DNA from: Blattamonas nauphoetae
Taxonomy: Eukaryota > Preaxostyla > Oxymonadida
Assembly: GCA_033064195.1 (NCBI GenBank)
Contig: JARBJD010000051.1
Coordinates: 248,001-312,000 of the forward strand
Direction: 5' to 3'
Length of the DNA: 64,000 bases
Every line of letters starts with the position of its first letter. Within the stretch, counting starts at the first letter, position 1. A program made the translations under genes and the position numbers. This document shows, piece by piece, positions 21,801 to 32,565 of the stretch. The notes beneath the pieces were generated by a model. The model was not told the DNA's origin, searched no databases, and saw nothing but the letters and a program-made list of their open reading frames with translations.

Positions 21801-23890
21801 CAGATATTCTCCGACACTACCCGTTTGACTCCCTCTTCTCTACTCCGTCCACACCTCCACAGATCCCATCACCAATCAACCCATCGTCTGTGTCCAAAAT
21901 TGTGGGATATTTGCAGTTTCTTGGAAATCGATCGTTCTCGCTGATATCGAAATACAGTCAAGAACTTCTCGAGATGGATCGAACGGTGATCCGTTCCTCT
22001 TTTCAATCGCTGACGTCAGTGTTTCACTCTGCTTTCTCTTTTTTTGACGACGACAATTCGACCACTCTTTCGTACGGATATCATCCACAACAGATTGAAT
22101 ACGGAATCCAGAAATCACTCAGTCAAAAAGAAGATCAGTCGGAAAGCAATGTGGCCGACATTCTTCTTCTTCATCCGATTGAGATCGAAGCTCGGAGGAA
22201 AAGGATCGATCTGTCTGTTCTTGCTCCTGTTCAGGATGGAGACGACAGCACCCCGAGAGCGAAGACGCAGATCGTTAATGGGGATGACACAAATGTCGCT
22301 TCGTTTATCGACCTGTTGGATGTCAGCAACATCTCGCTCGAATCAACCATGAAAATGTACCAAGTCCAACAACTCGGCCCTGGGGACATCACGAACGGTC
22401 CGATCAAAGCGAAGGATTTGGAGAAGACTGGGATTTTTGTGGAGAAAGCCGATACAACAATTCTGAAGCGACTGGGGCATTCTCATCCAGTCAACCAGAA
22501 CGAAGGTTTCTTCCACTGCATTCCACGAGAAAGGAAGGAGTTGATTGAAGGGAGTGAGCTGTCCACACTACTCTTCAATTTCTCACGGAACGACCCTCAA
22601 ACAATCTCTTCATGGTCAAACAAACGTGTCAATTCCCTTCCAGACTCTCTCCGGATCTTTGTGAGGAGTCAATCGATCTCGATTTCGGAACAGCTTGATT
22701 TGGAGTATTCCGTCGATCTCCTAATTAAGCACTGCCCGTTCCATCTTCTCCCTCTTCTTGACTTCGTCATCGAAGAAGAAGGACGGACTGATGAATGGAT
22801 CCACACACTTCTCATCTTTGTACTCAAGCGACTCGTCGAATATCTGAGTGAATCTGTGGATATGACACAATTCTCGGAGACGACCGATCCACATCAGACG
22901 TATGTTTCAGTCTTCAAAATCGGGGGAATTATCGGATTCCTCCGAAGAAGATTGATCTCGTTCTTGAAGCATTCCGTTTATTACAACCCAATTGTCATTG
23001 GAGAACAGTTTGAGAAGGAGAGAAGAATATGGAAAGGAAGAATTGAAACAACGTCGACATCCAATCTGTGCTTGTTCGATGAAGAATGCACAATCTTGTT
23101 CTCTCGAGCGAACCAGCATTCGAAAGCCCTCTCTCATCTCACATCAGAAATGAATGCAGTGAATGAGGCTGAAACTTACTGTCATCTCTACGCAGAATTT
23201 GATTGTGGTCTTCAGCGACAGCTGGTTGACAGTTTGACGAGGCAGAAGATGGATGACGGCGATTTGGTGAAAATGATTTTGGGGTTCGACCAACTCTCTC
23301 CGTCAGACAGGCTCTCCCTCATTCCGGATCGAATCCCTTTTTCCACCGTCTTCCCGTTCATATTTGAGAATCTCCAAAAGATGAACAGCACTCAACGAAA
23401 CGGGCACATCACACAAAGCCTCCTCAAAAGCTCGGATCTTCTGTCTGAGGCACGCCGAACGCAATTCACCTCCAAACGCTACGAAATGGCCGCTCACCCG
23501 CCAGCTTGTGTTGTCTGTGGTGTTCCCTTTGGAACTTATTCGCGGCACACTCAATCGTCGGCTGAATCACTCCAAGTGGAATATGGACCAGATGGGTCAC
23601 CATATCATCCGCTCTGCTATCAAGAAATGATTAATGATCCAAACGATTTCCGAATTTACCAATCTCGTCCAGTGATTGGCGTTCGGATGGATGAGAACGG
23701 TCTAAAACCCCTTCTGACGCAGCGGACGTTTGATGATGTTTTGGAGGATTCGAGCAGGCCTTTTGCTTCCATTCTCGATCCTGTTCACAGTAATCAGTTT
23801 CTTCCGTTCACCTCTCCTGATTACTTGGATTTTGACCCTCACAATCCTTACGAAACTGTTCATTTTGTCGCTCCCAGCACAAGACATTAA
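18888..23890 (+). CDS. TGFBRAP1/VPS3/VPS39-like tethering-complex subunit
   Basis: Predicted CORVET/HOPS-type subunit acting in endosome-lysosome tethering. The start is MDQPPFTLVSRIPKHP. Five short predicted introns (18970-19001, 19077-19117, 19202-19249, 19404-19455, 19786-19815; 32, 41, 48, 52 and 30 nt) assemble an N-terminal CNH domain with SSIIIGTQAGRLLFYSLPD, ASKDQRLYSFDLRT and IIEITGLSFS. A long exon then carries helical-repeat sequence and KMSPYPFLLPQ, matching the YPFLLP landmark of TGFBRAP1. The C-terminus has a zinc-binding knuckle, CVVCG...YHPLCY, like the VPS39/TGFBRAP1 final domain. The central region has long disordered insertions (about nt 21100-21260). Length (about 1,530 residues) exceeds the usual 850-1,000. 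It lies 164 bp after the giant gene. VPS39 versus VPS3 cannot be decided by eye. Confidence 0.75.
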
Positions 23891-24144
23891 TTGTTTTCTT
23901 CCTTTTACACTTCACTTCTCTTCTTTCTCTTACTGTTTCATTCTCATTTCATACTGTTTGCTGAGTTTTCCCATTACACACAGATAAGTCGTCTCTGAAT
24001 GTTTTTGGGCGAGAACGGGATCAGTTCAAAAACTTCAAAGTGAAATGGGATATTCTTGCGAGGAATGTAGTTACAGAAAATACACCTCCCAAAAATATAA
24101 ATAAAATACTCTCTCTATCTCTAAACAATAGAGAAAAATGGTGT

Positions 24145-24708
24145 TCAAGTCTTAAATATCTGTGATTCTTTCTTTTTTATGACTCCTTTTCGGATTCCAG
24201 TAACAAAAGCTTTCAGAGTTTGTCCACCACGTTTGACGACCCATTCTCAACAATTTATGAGGAAACAAAAGAAAGATACCACATCGACAAGATCCTTCGA
24301 TCACAGCTTTCTTGTCTGGTTTCATTGAATGAATCGATCCATATTTCTGGATAAACTAAGTCAAAAGTGAAACATGTATCGATAGATACTTTTTTCTTTT
24401 TATTGTCCAGGTGGCCAAGTGCGACTTCCCGTTGTGTATGAGTGAACTGATTTTTTGTCCAGATCCAAATTCCGTTCACATTCTGTGTCCCTTCACCAAA
24501 TTCGTATTTATAAGCTGGATGATCAACACGGCGTGTATTAGGATCTGAGGAGATAATTGTGTTAAACATCGAAGATAAATAGAGCGAAGAAACCATCTTT
24601 TTCGAAGATGAACTGGGTTTGATTTTCTGGTGGAGACACTGGTAGGATCTCTGTCTCTGATTCTTGTACATTGGCTGGGAGAGTTGATGAAGGATCAGTT
24701 TCAGTCAT
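24145..24708 (-). CDS. small basic hypothetical protein
   Basis: The ATG at 24708 starts MTETDPSSTLPANVQE. Three predicted short introns (each about 34-49 nt) give a protein of about 150 residues with DPNTRRVDHPAYKYEFGEG, VNGIWIWTKNQF, REVALGHLDNKKKKF, KYGSIHSMKPDKK, GSCRCEWVVKRGGQTL and a basic end KGVIKKKESQIFKT. All junctions have GT-AG and keep the frame, so the gene looks real. I do not recognise the family. It lies head-to-tail behind AK7 with a 177-bp gap and converges with the TGFBRAP1-like gene. Confidence 0.5.
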
Positions 24709-24885
24709 ATCAAAAGTGTCACGTTCTAAGCTCGATTAGTATCTGGGTCAGATCACAAATTGATCAGCAAGAACAGACGACAATCCAGAATCAAAACTGT
24801 AATGAAATGAATGAAAAAAGACCAGACAAAGCTGATATCAGAAATAAAGATCAATGAAGGGACTTGGACGAACGGGACGGTCAGA

Positions 24886-27425
24886 TTAGCTCTCGAGTTC
24901 CTCTGGTTCTTCCTCCTTCATCTCCTGCGCTTGTTGCTGAAGAGTTTGAAGAATTTTTGCCTAAAATTGCCAAAAAATAGAAAAAAAATGACCCACAAAC
25001 CATTTCTTCCACAGGATTTTCCGGCTGGTCGGTCAGGACTTGGAGTAAGCTCTCCATCAGAGCCCCCATCGCCGTTTCAGAGAGTGACTGCAACAACGCA
25101 TCAGCATGCTGATGCAACTGAGAGAGATACTGCCGTGTCCGGACAAAGTCTGGGGTTTGTTTGGGGAGAGGGTGTTCTGCTGGGGTTGGTGTTTGTGGAG
25201 TTGGTTCAGGTTGAGTTTGCTCGACTGGTTCGGTTGGAGGTGTGCGGGTTGTTGCAATGGAGATACGAGAACCTCGCGTGGACGAGAGTTTTGTGGCGGG
25301 TTGGGAAGGTTCGGTTTCAGCTGGGGGAGTTTGTGGAATCTCTTTGTTCTCGTCCTGTTGGCTTCCAGCGATGATGAATCTATAAATATTGAAAAAAACA
25401 AAAAGAATAAACTGTTTCACGATTTCTTCGGGCGAAAGAGGATTTTCTGCGATTGTGTCCATGTCAATTTCAAGTGTTGGGATCTCATTTTTCTCTGCCC
25501 ACTCTTTTACGTTTGAAGTGGCGTTTGCCTCGCGATATGCCTTCAATCGTCGTTCGACTCCAGCTTCGTCGTTGTGTGTTCCCTTTACAAACCGTTCTGG
25601 AATTAATTTCATACGGGCTTTGATGGTCTCGTCAGAACAGGCAATGCTCACACATGCCGTTGGAAGAACCGAATGAAATAGGTTTTTATTGCGAGGTGAT
25701 TCTTGGGACTCGGGTTGGGATTCTTCTGAATGCTTTTCTGGTTCTGGTTGCGGTGGTTGTTCGACTTTGTTTGATCTGTTGGACCTTGAAGTTTGAACTG
25801 GTGTTTGGCTGATTTCTGAAGGGTCTGGTTCCTCAGGTTTCGGAGCAAAAGCTTCCCGGTTCTCATTTCCTTCTTTTTCCATCAATTGCTTTTCTTTTTC
25901 ACCCTCCGCTTCTTCGAACTCCCACTCTTCCAAAGAAACATCTCCAACTCTTTGAATTTCCTCGTCGTCGTCGTTGTCTTGTTCTTCGCCTTCAGTATGC
26001 ACAATCTTCTCGAATGCGACTTGACAGTTCGCGTAGGAACGAGGATATCCGTCGAGAACATAACCACGATGTCTGACCTCCCATCTGACGAGATAGTCTC
26101 GTAGCATGCGACCGAGCAGAGCATCAGAGATTGAATGATGATTGGTTCGATCAATGCACACGCGCACAGCATCAGCCAAGTTTGGTTCGTCTGGATTGTT
26201 GGATGACGGTTGATGACGCCAATATTCAAATAAAACTCTCAAATTAATCAATTCAGCGCCTAAATCTACACTGAGTTTTTCGGCGATTGTACTTTTCCCA
26301 CTGGATGGGGGTCCAGTTACCAATATTCGATGAGGTCTGAGTTTGTGGAAGAAGCGATAGGCTCGGCATGTTTTCCAAATGCTTGCAACAAAATCGGTAC
26401 TATACCATTCAAAATCAGTCCATTGAGAAAGAACTCTGCTTTCAAACGGAATATCAACGAGAAGCTGTTGAACCATTGAACCGTCCAGTTGAATATTGGT
26501 CTCCATGTTGCATGAAGACAAAAATCCACCTGTAACAGCAAGAAGTGTTTCTTCTGTTCCCAATACTTGTGTTTTATTTGTTCCAAGTGACCTGGAAATA
26601 GCAGAAGTGATGTCTTGTTGAGTGTGACTGTTCGGTTCAGAACAGAGTATGATGTTGTCTTTCTCTTCGGTTGAGAAGCATACTCTATGAACAATGTTGG
26701 CCATATCACGTACATGAATGAGTGGAACAATATTCCTTCCTGTTGACCCAAAAATTGGTAAACATTCTGGGTTGCAGTCCCATGCCATTCTGAACAATTT
26801 ATCAAGAGTTTCTTCCCCATCACCATAAAGTATACCAGGATTTAGAACAAACGTCTTGAGATTTCCGTTCTGTGTGCCATCAAGACGGAGGAGGATTTTT
26901 TCAAACACAAGATGTTCAGAATATCCAACATGAGCTTGACGTTTCCTTCGATCAAGCTCAGTAAAAGGCAATACACGTGGAGTTCCATTGAAGTCTTCTG
27001 ATTCTGGTTCTTCTGATGGTGGGGCATCAGAAGAGTAGTCGTAAGATTTAGGTGTTTTAGCCCAGGTTAAGAAGGTTGATATGCAGATGAACTTCTTAGG
27101 AGAAGCAAGGGAATGTGTGGAAAGGATATCCATTGTGATATTCGCTTCATTCAGAGAAAGCATGAGATCAAAGATGATGATGTCGCAGGAGAGAATAGCA
27201 TCACGATACTGCTCATTAAGTCCCACCTGGTGAAATAACAATGATAAAACAGAAGCAGTGGTATACAGTAACGAAATGTTCAACCCTCCGAAAGTCGGTG
27301 AGATCGGTCTCAGGATTCTGGAGGGTTGCGATGAATGAATGCTCTTTAGACGAATCATTCAAACAAAACGTTGTGAAAACTCGTTTTTGAAGATAGGAAT
27401 CAATGTTTGAAATGAAGATTCTCAT
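24886..27425 (-). CDS. AK7: adenylate kinase 7-like (epimerase-like domain + AK + Dpy-30)
   Basis: Predicted flagellar nucleotide kinase (2 ADP to ATP + AMP). The start is MRIFISNIDSYLQKR at 27425. A 58-nt intron (27227-27284) leads into an NAD-epimerase-like domain with FVLNPGILYGDGEE and IHVRDMANIVHRV. The kinase domain follows, with P-loop GPPSSGKSTIAEKL, YVLDGYPRSYANCQ and a long acidic insert before CSDETIKARM. The C-terminus has a Dpy-30 motif, YLSQLHQHADALLQSL ... DQPENPVEEM. A 40-nt intron (24961-25000) restores AKILQTLQQQ and the stop at 24886. A 33-nt GT-AG segment (25380-25412) is in frame and could be retained or spliced. Domain order matches animal AK7, which localises to cilia; localisation here is inferred. 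Confidence 0.85.
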
Positions 27426-27672
27426 CTATTCCGAGCGACGAAACGATTGACAAATGATTATGGTCCAAATCCAGGAGGTGAGCAAAGACTCGTATACATG
27501 AGACCGTTCGGTGAGATGAATTCCAAATGAGTGAAAATCACAATATTTTAGAAGTTGGTGGGATAGTCGTCCGGAACGACATCTTCTGGATGTGCGATTC
27601 AGTTTTGTTGTGGTCGTCACTCTTGTAGATCAATCCATCTCTGGAAACACATTGTCGTGCTGGCACTATCAT

Positions 27673-28254
27673 CTAGTGCTCAGTGTCTTTGATCATCGAA
27701 GGTTCTTCATCAGGAGGAGGCGCAGGTTGTCCGAATTGGCTGATCTGAGCATAAAGTGTATATTGAACAATTGCCTCTTCATCTTTCATCTGTTGTCCGA
27801 ATTCATCTTTGTTGATCTGTTTAGGGAAGATGGGATGAAGAGAAGGGAGAAAGGGAGACCTGTTGTTTTGAGGCAAAGTCTGCAATTGGGATTTGCTTGA
27901 AAGAGTCACGGAAGTCTTTATCAAGTAGTTTTTCAAGGTAAAAGAGAGATTGGGGATATCTATGAGGTAGAAGCGATTTGGGCAGAAAAATGAACTGATT
28001 GATTGAAGTTTGTCAAACACGATAAATTTGAGATATTTTTGTTCCTTCCAGTACTGGAGATACTCAAGATAAGCAATAAAATGATGGTCATCAAAATAAT
28101 TGCTTTGACCTAGCCCTAGGAACAAGAAAGACAATGGAGTGAGCTTTCTGGCGAAATGAGAGTTCATACAGTTTAAATAGTATGGATTTGAGAGAAGCTG
28201 AACAAACTCTAATTCAGCTTGAAATCTGAGAGCATTTGGATCTGACTCGTCCAT
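27673..28254 (-). CDS. MED31: Mediator complex subunit 31 (Soh1)
   Basis: Small conserved nuclear subunit of the RNA polymerase II Mediator middle module. The start MDESDPNALRFQAELEFVQL contains the signature RFQAELEFVQLLSNPYYLN. Removing a 60-nt intron joins NC to QSNYFDDHHFIAYLEYLQYW. A second predicted intron restores KFIVYPQSLFYLEKLL, the conserved YPQxLxxLE segment. A third leads to INKDEFGQQMKDEEA and an acidic C-terminus ending MIKDTEH. The first intron is a multiple of three and without stops, so splicing is supported only by family alignment. The length of about 130 residues fits the family. Its start codon lies 40 bp from that of the divergent RAMP4 gene. Confidence 0.88.
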   Translation of the reverse strand: MDESDPNALRFQAELEFVQLLSNPYYLNCMNSHFARKLTPLSFLFLGLGQSNYFDDHHFIAYLEYLQYWKEQKYLKFIVFDKLQSISSFFCPNRFYLIDIPNLSFTLKNYLIKTSVTLSSKSQLQTLPQNNRSPFLPSLHPIFPKQINKDEFGQQMKDEEAIVQYTLYAQISQFGQPAPPPDEEPSMIKDTEH

Positions 28255-28294
28255 GGTCAGACAATATTAAAGGGTTCGATCAACACAGACAAAA
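28255..28294. promoter_or_regulatory. 40-bp shared divergent promoter of MED31 and RAMP4
   Basis: Only 40 bp separate the two opposing start codons. The gap is AT-rich (GTCAGACAATATTAAAGGG) and must hold the 5' ends of both transcripts, unless transcription starts inside the opposing gene. Confidence 0.5.
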
Positions 28295-28729
28295 ATGCCG
28301 AGCGCTGTATGTTAATCTAGCCGCTCACAACTTTTTTCATGACCCAATCGTTCTGATTTCCTTTTTATCTCTCGTATCATGGAGTTATTCACTCATCACC
28401 TCGCTTCTTCTCATGAACACTTTTTTCTTTGTTCAGCACGATATTAAGATCAAGAACAAACAATTCAAACAGAAAGGCGTCAAGAAAGATGATGACGAGA
28501 AAAACAAGAAGAACAAGGGATTCACAGCTGGTCTTTCTCTCTTTCGTCATCATTTCCATCTCTTTCCAATCATTTTCATCCTCAGCCCCAGTCGTTGTTG
28601 GATTCTTCTTAGTTGTTGTCATCGGCTCCTGTTTGCGTTTTTTCCATTTGCATATTTTTCGTCCATGTCGTGTCACTTTCAGCTGTCGTTGAATTGGTCC
28701 GCTCATTGATGACAAAGGGCCGAGGCTAA
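28295..28729 (+). CDS. RAMP4/SERP1-like ER stress-associated tail-anchored protein
   Basis: Predicted small ER membrane protein associated with the Sec61 translocon. Four exons: MPSA; then HDIKIKNKQFKQKGVKKDDD and EKNKKNKGFTA, a basic cytosolic part; then after a roughly 55-nt intron the single membrane segment PVVVGFFLVVVIGSCL; then after a 46-nt intron VVELVRSLMTKGRG and a stop at 28729. The order basic stretch, hydrophobic segment with GxFxVVVxGSxx, and short polar tail matches RAMP4, and the total length of about 65 residues fits. The first intron (about 135 nt) is the least certain. The gene is too short and split to stand out without splice prediction. Confidence 0.65.
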
Positions 28730-29121
28730 GCTATCCAAACCTAGGATGCGTTTTTTGTTTGGACCAACTTGGTCACTGTTCCATTCATGTGTCATCTTCT
28801 GAGATTCTTCGCACTTCAAAAAATCGTCACCATCTGTTGGACTACAACAAACTCAACTTAGAAATATGGTCTTTTCCGAGCAGACGTTACCTAGAACTCG
28901 TTTACACATCTTCTATGTTGATAGGGTAGGCTTGTTAAGAGTTCTAGGCCGAAAGTTTTGGACATGAACGGTCAATTTTTTCCACACTAACGAGTCCAAA
29001 ACGAATATCACTGCCACAAAATTCTCAGATGGATGATAAAGAGATGGAAATTATGAAATGAACGGAATTATAAGGTGGTTCAGAGCAAGGCGGACCAGAT
29101 CTTTGAAATAAGATTGTTGTC
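28730..29121. other. intergenic spacer between convergent genes
   Basis: 392 bp between the RAMP4-like gene and CSN2, which converge here. I see no open frame with coding character, no tRNA box pair and no inverted repeat. Confidence 0.5.
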
Positions 29122-30502
29122 CTAATCAACACCAGTAAAGACCTGCATGCTTTCAAACTTGGTTTCGGAGAGGTCTTTAGCCCACCTTTTTAATGCCGTG
29201 TATTTTTCTTGTCCATCTTTCTTTCCTTCGAGGAGTAAGACTTGCTTGACCTGGTCGAGTTTTCCATTCAAATCGCCATCTTGGACAAGAACAGCACAAA
29301 GTACTTCGGCCTCTTTTGGCTTAATCATCAGTTCCTTTGCCAGATATTCCATCTTTACCGATGTGAATGGTCGGACGATCTCCTTTAGTTTCGATATCCT
29401 CAGTTCTCGTCTCACGTCCTCGATATAAAGCTGGATGAATTCGTCTTTGATAACAGGAGCATTTTTCTCTGGGTCTGCTAGTAGATTGTTGAATGACATG
29501 ACATTGTTGGATTGGTAAGCTTCGATCAATTCGGAGAGAATGAAGATGGAAGGGTCTGTCTTGAATGATCGTGTTTCTTGATGTTCCATTGGGTTGACCT
29601 CTTGATGTGCGAGCATAGATGACATGATCACGTATTTCAGACATTCAACTCGCTGTGGAAGCGCGGCTTCGTTGTAGTTTTTGAAAGCTTCGAAAAATGC
29701 CCCATAAGCAAGATAGAATTCCCGATTGCGCATGTGCATTTTGCCACCCACCTCAGCAATCATACCTTTGAATCGGGGATGGAGAAGAGACGATTGTTGG
29801 GCTGAGGCTTTTTCATAGAATTCTTTCACTTTGCGATATTTTCCTTGTTTGTCGAAAACAAAGAGGAGGAGTGCATATATTTCAAGAAGTTGAGTGATTT
29901 TGTTCTCGTCTGGTGTGTTGTCTTCCTTCATACATTTTTGGATGAGTGGAACAAGGACTTGTTCAGAAAGATTGTATTCTTCATTTTGGTTGTGGACATT
30001 GACGAGACGTTGAGATATTTTCATAAGAAGTCGTTCGTTGGTTGTTGGCCGGACAACATCCAGAATTTTCTGAAGAGATGGATGGAAATAAAGTGAAAGT
30101 TAATACCTCAATGAATTTCTTGTAAAGAGCAATATTGTCAGATTGAAGGATAGCATCAAGAATTTTATTTATGACTCGTTCAGATGTGTTTCGGGGAACA
30201 GCATTGGAGATGTATGTGAGGAGATCCGTGAAGTATTTTTCTGCATTGACCCAGTCCTTCTTGGCGAGATAGATCTTCACAAGATTCTTGTGGGCCTTGA
30301 AGCCATATTCTCCTTTCTTATCACCAGTTTCTGCTTTGATGCAATCAAGGAACAGTTTGATTTTCGTCGCTTCGGTTGTCTGTTCTTTCGCCTTCTCATA
30401 AATCTCTTCTGGACCATTATCAGCATCCGACTCGTCTTCAGCCTCTTCAACTTCCTCAACCTCCTCCTCCTCTTCGTATTCTTCCTCTTCGTAATCTGAC
30501 AT
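29122..30502 (-). CDS. CSN2: COP9 signalosome subunit 2
   Basis: PCI-domain scaffold subunit of the COP9 signalosome, which removes NEDD8 from cullins. It begins MSDYEEEEYEEEEEVEE, the acidic start typical of CSN2, followed by KKGEYGFKAHKNLVKIY and LLTYISNAVPRNTSE. A 37-nt intron (30070-30106) joins FIE to KILDVVRPTTNERLL. The second exon includes ITQLLEIYALLLF, GGKMHMRNREF, FFEAFKNYNEAALPQRVECL and the PCI winged helix (AKELMIKPKEAEVL, GKLDQVKQVLLLE, KYTALKRWAKDL). Length of about 440 residues matches the family. Not its proteasome paralogue Rpn6, because of the acidic N-terminus and the LLEIYALxxxF block. Confidence 0.92.
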
Positions 30503-30984
30503 CGAAAATTAAATGATCACCCCATCAATATTTTGTTGTCAGATAGTTGAACTGTTTAACCAGGTTAAATCGTAATTTTCTTCATTTATTTTCTCTATTT
30601 TTTGATTGTGAATGGTTTAATGAACGATGATGTTCCTGTCGATTTCTCTGCTTTGAGTTTTTCAAACACTCTTCTCGAGTCTTCTGATAATCCTTTCAAA
30701 TGTTAGAGATACTCTTAGAAAAACTCATAATGCCCTTCTTCGCATTTTTGAGTCTCAGTTACAGGATGAAACACACCCGAAGCCCACAATCACCTCTTCT
30801 CTTCATTCGTTCAAATTGAGTTCTTCGATCCCTGTTCTTCTGATCTTTCATGGAATGTCGAGGATTTATTACCCATGGCACCTTTGTCTTCGATGAAGAA
30901 GAGGCTGATGTCGAGATTGATGAACAGAACCGTATCTATTCCCAAACAATCATTCTGGCATAATCTTCTCAATCTAATCTTTTC
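30503..30984 (+). other. possible small gene or 5' exons upstream of MUS81
   Basis: An ATG near 30619 opens MNDDVPVDFSALSFSN, and a GT-AG pair of 28 nt would join it to DTLRKTHNALLRIFESQ. Further on, GFITHGTFVFDEEEADVEID is open up to a stop near 30963. These pieces have coding character but I could not join them with convincing splice sites or name them. They could be a short separate gene or extra 5' exons of the next gene. Confidence 0.3.
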
Positions 30985-32243
30985 ATGACATTTATTTGTT
31001 CAGATATTCTCTATCATTGCGCTGTTATATCTATTGATCCCAGTCTCTTCGCACCAGATCAGTTTCAATTAGGGATTCCTTCAGGACTCTTTACATTGAT
31101 ATCAGAGCACAAACTCCAGTTTCATCAGCTAAACAACTTCCTCGACATGGGTTCTCCTCTCCAAAATGACTCTCCTCCCCCTTCATCACCATCGCCGGAA
31201 CTTGCACAAATCCCGGACACCCCACCACCCTCACAAACAACTCTCAGCGAGTCACCGCGTGCATTTTCGCCGGAAAGTGATTATGAAATGGTTTTGATTG
31301 TTGACAATCGGGAAAGGCGTCTTTTGGAAGAATCTACAGCGTTTCGTGATGAACTCCTTATTCGTGGCGTCAATGCTGTTCGTCGTTCACTAGCTGTTGG
31401 TGATATGATTTGGATCGCGAGGCGAAAAGGACAGGGTGAAAGTATTCCATTATTTCTTCATTCTCCTCAGATGATCCGGCCAATGAAATAATCCTCAACT
31501 GTGTGGTGGAACGAAAGATCATCGACGATCTCCTCTCTAGTATCGTCGACACTCGTTTCGAGGAGCAACGATATCGTCTTTCACAGTGCGGGTGTGAGCG
31601 AGTTATCTATCTCATTGAGGGCGAGCCATCAGGCAAAACTTGGTTCAATAGAGAACAACAACGACACAGAGGATTCCATCCCAAAATGAGTCTTGATTCA
31701 GCCCTTCGAAATTTGAGTGTTGTAAGCGGATTTGTTGTCCATCGGACGAAACATAACGATGATTCAGTTATGTACCTCACCAAACTCACATCCATGCTTG
31801 CTGAACGAGGAAAATGGAGAGACGCCGAATTTTCCGCAAAAATCGACAAAAATGGGCGAAAAATGATGACATATTTCGAGTTTCAGCAAAAAAATGGGAA
31901 AGCAGCAAAAACAGTCTCGGAAGTCTGGAAGAAGCAGTTGATGCACGTTCCAAATGTTTCTGCATTTGCGGTGGATGCTATTACGGCCATGTTCCCGACA
32001 CCACATTCGATTTTCTCTGTATGTACTGTCTCATTCTTCTGTAGCCTCACTCTGTTCTCTCTCCACTTCCAGTTTCTTCAATCAGAACCATCCACAAAAC
32101 AACAGCTGAACAGACTTTCAACAATTCGTTTGTCAAGTGGTCGAACACTCACAAAGAAGGCAGTATCATCGATTCTTTCCGTTTTTGGGGGAAATCAACC
32201 GCCTCAAGACGACGAAGATCTTCTGCCGGAAAGTGGTGATTGA
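30985..32243 (+). CDS. MUS81: MUS81-type structure-specific endonuclease
   Basis: Predicted catalytic subunit of the MUS81-EME1 nuclease, cutting 3' flaps and Holliday-type junctions during DNA repair. The XPF-type nuclease domain begins MVLIVDNRERRLLEES and continues RSLAVGDMIWIARRKG. A 35-nt intron near 31458 restores IILNCVVERKIIDDL, the ERKxxxD catalytic signature, then FEEQRYRLSQCG and VIYLIEGE. The C-terminal part (MHVPNVSAFAVDAI, then after a 54-nt in-frame intron LNRLSTIRLSSGR) would hold the helix-hairpin-helix region. The N-terminal limit is uncertain: sequence before about 31147 may belong to this gene or to upstream exons. I see no clear N-terminal HhH domain, which most MUS81 proteins carry. 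Confidence 0.8.
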
Positions 32244-32565
32244 TCCATCCTCCGCTATTTTAATTGTGGGGCAGAGATGATGACAAACCCATCTTCGAAG
32301 TATTTGAGAAAGAGAGGAAATGACAATCTACTGCCGATTTTAGATGATTTTTAGTGTCCAAAACTCCTTTCACTTGAGAATCGAAGTCAAGCGAACAAAA
32401 CACGCTCTCGTTTCGGACAAGACCCAAATCTCTTCTTTTACCGATCCCACCTCAACTTTTTTTGGAAGTTACATATTCTGGGAAATTCTGAGATGGTCAA
32501 CTTCTGATTGTAAGCCAGATCTGGCCCAAGTTTTTTCATTCAAATCAAGTTCACTCTTTTTTCTC
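32244..32565. other. intergenic spacer
   Basis: 322 bp between two plus-strand genes. A weak open frame runs through it but lacks coding character. I see no RNA gene or repeat. Confidence 0.5.
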
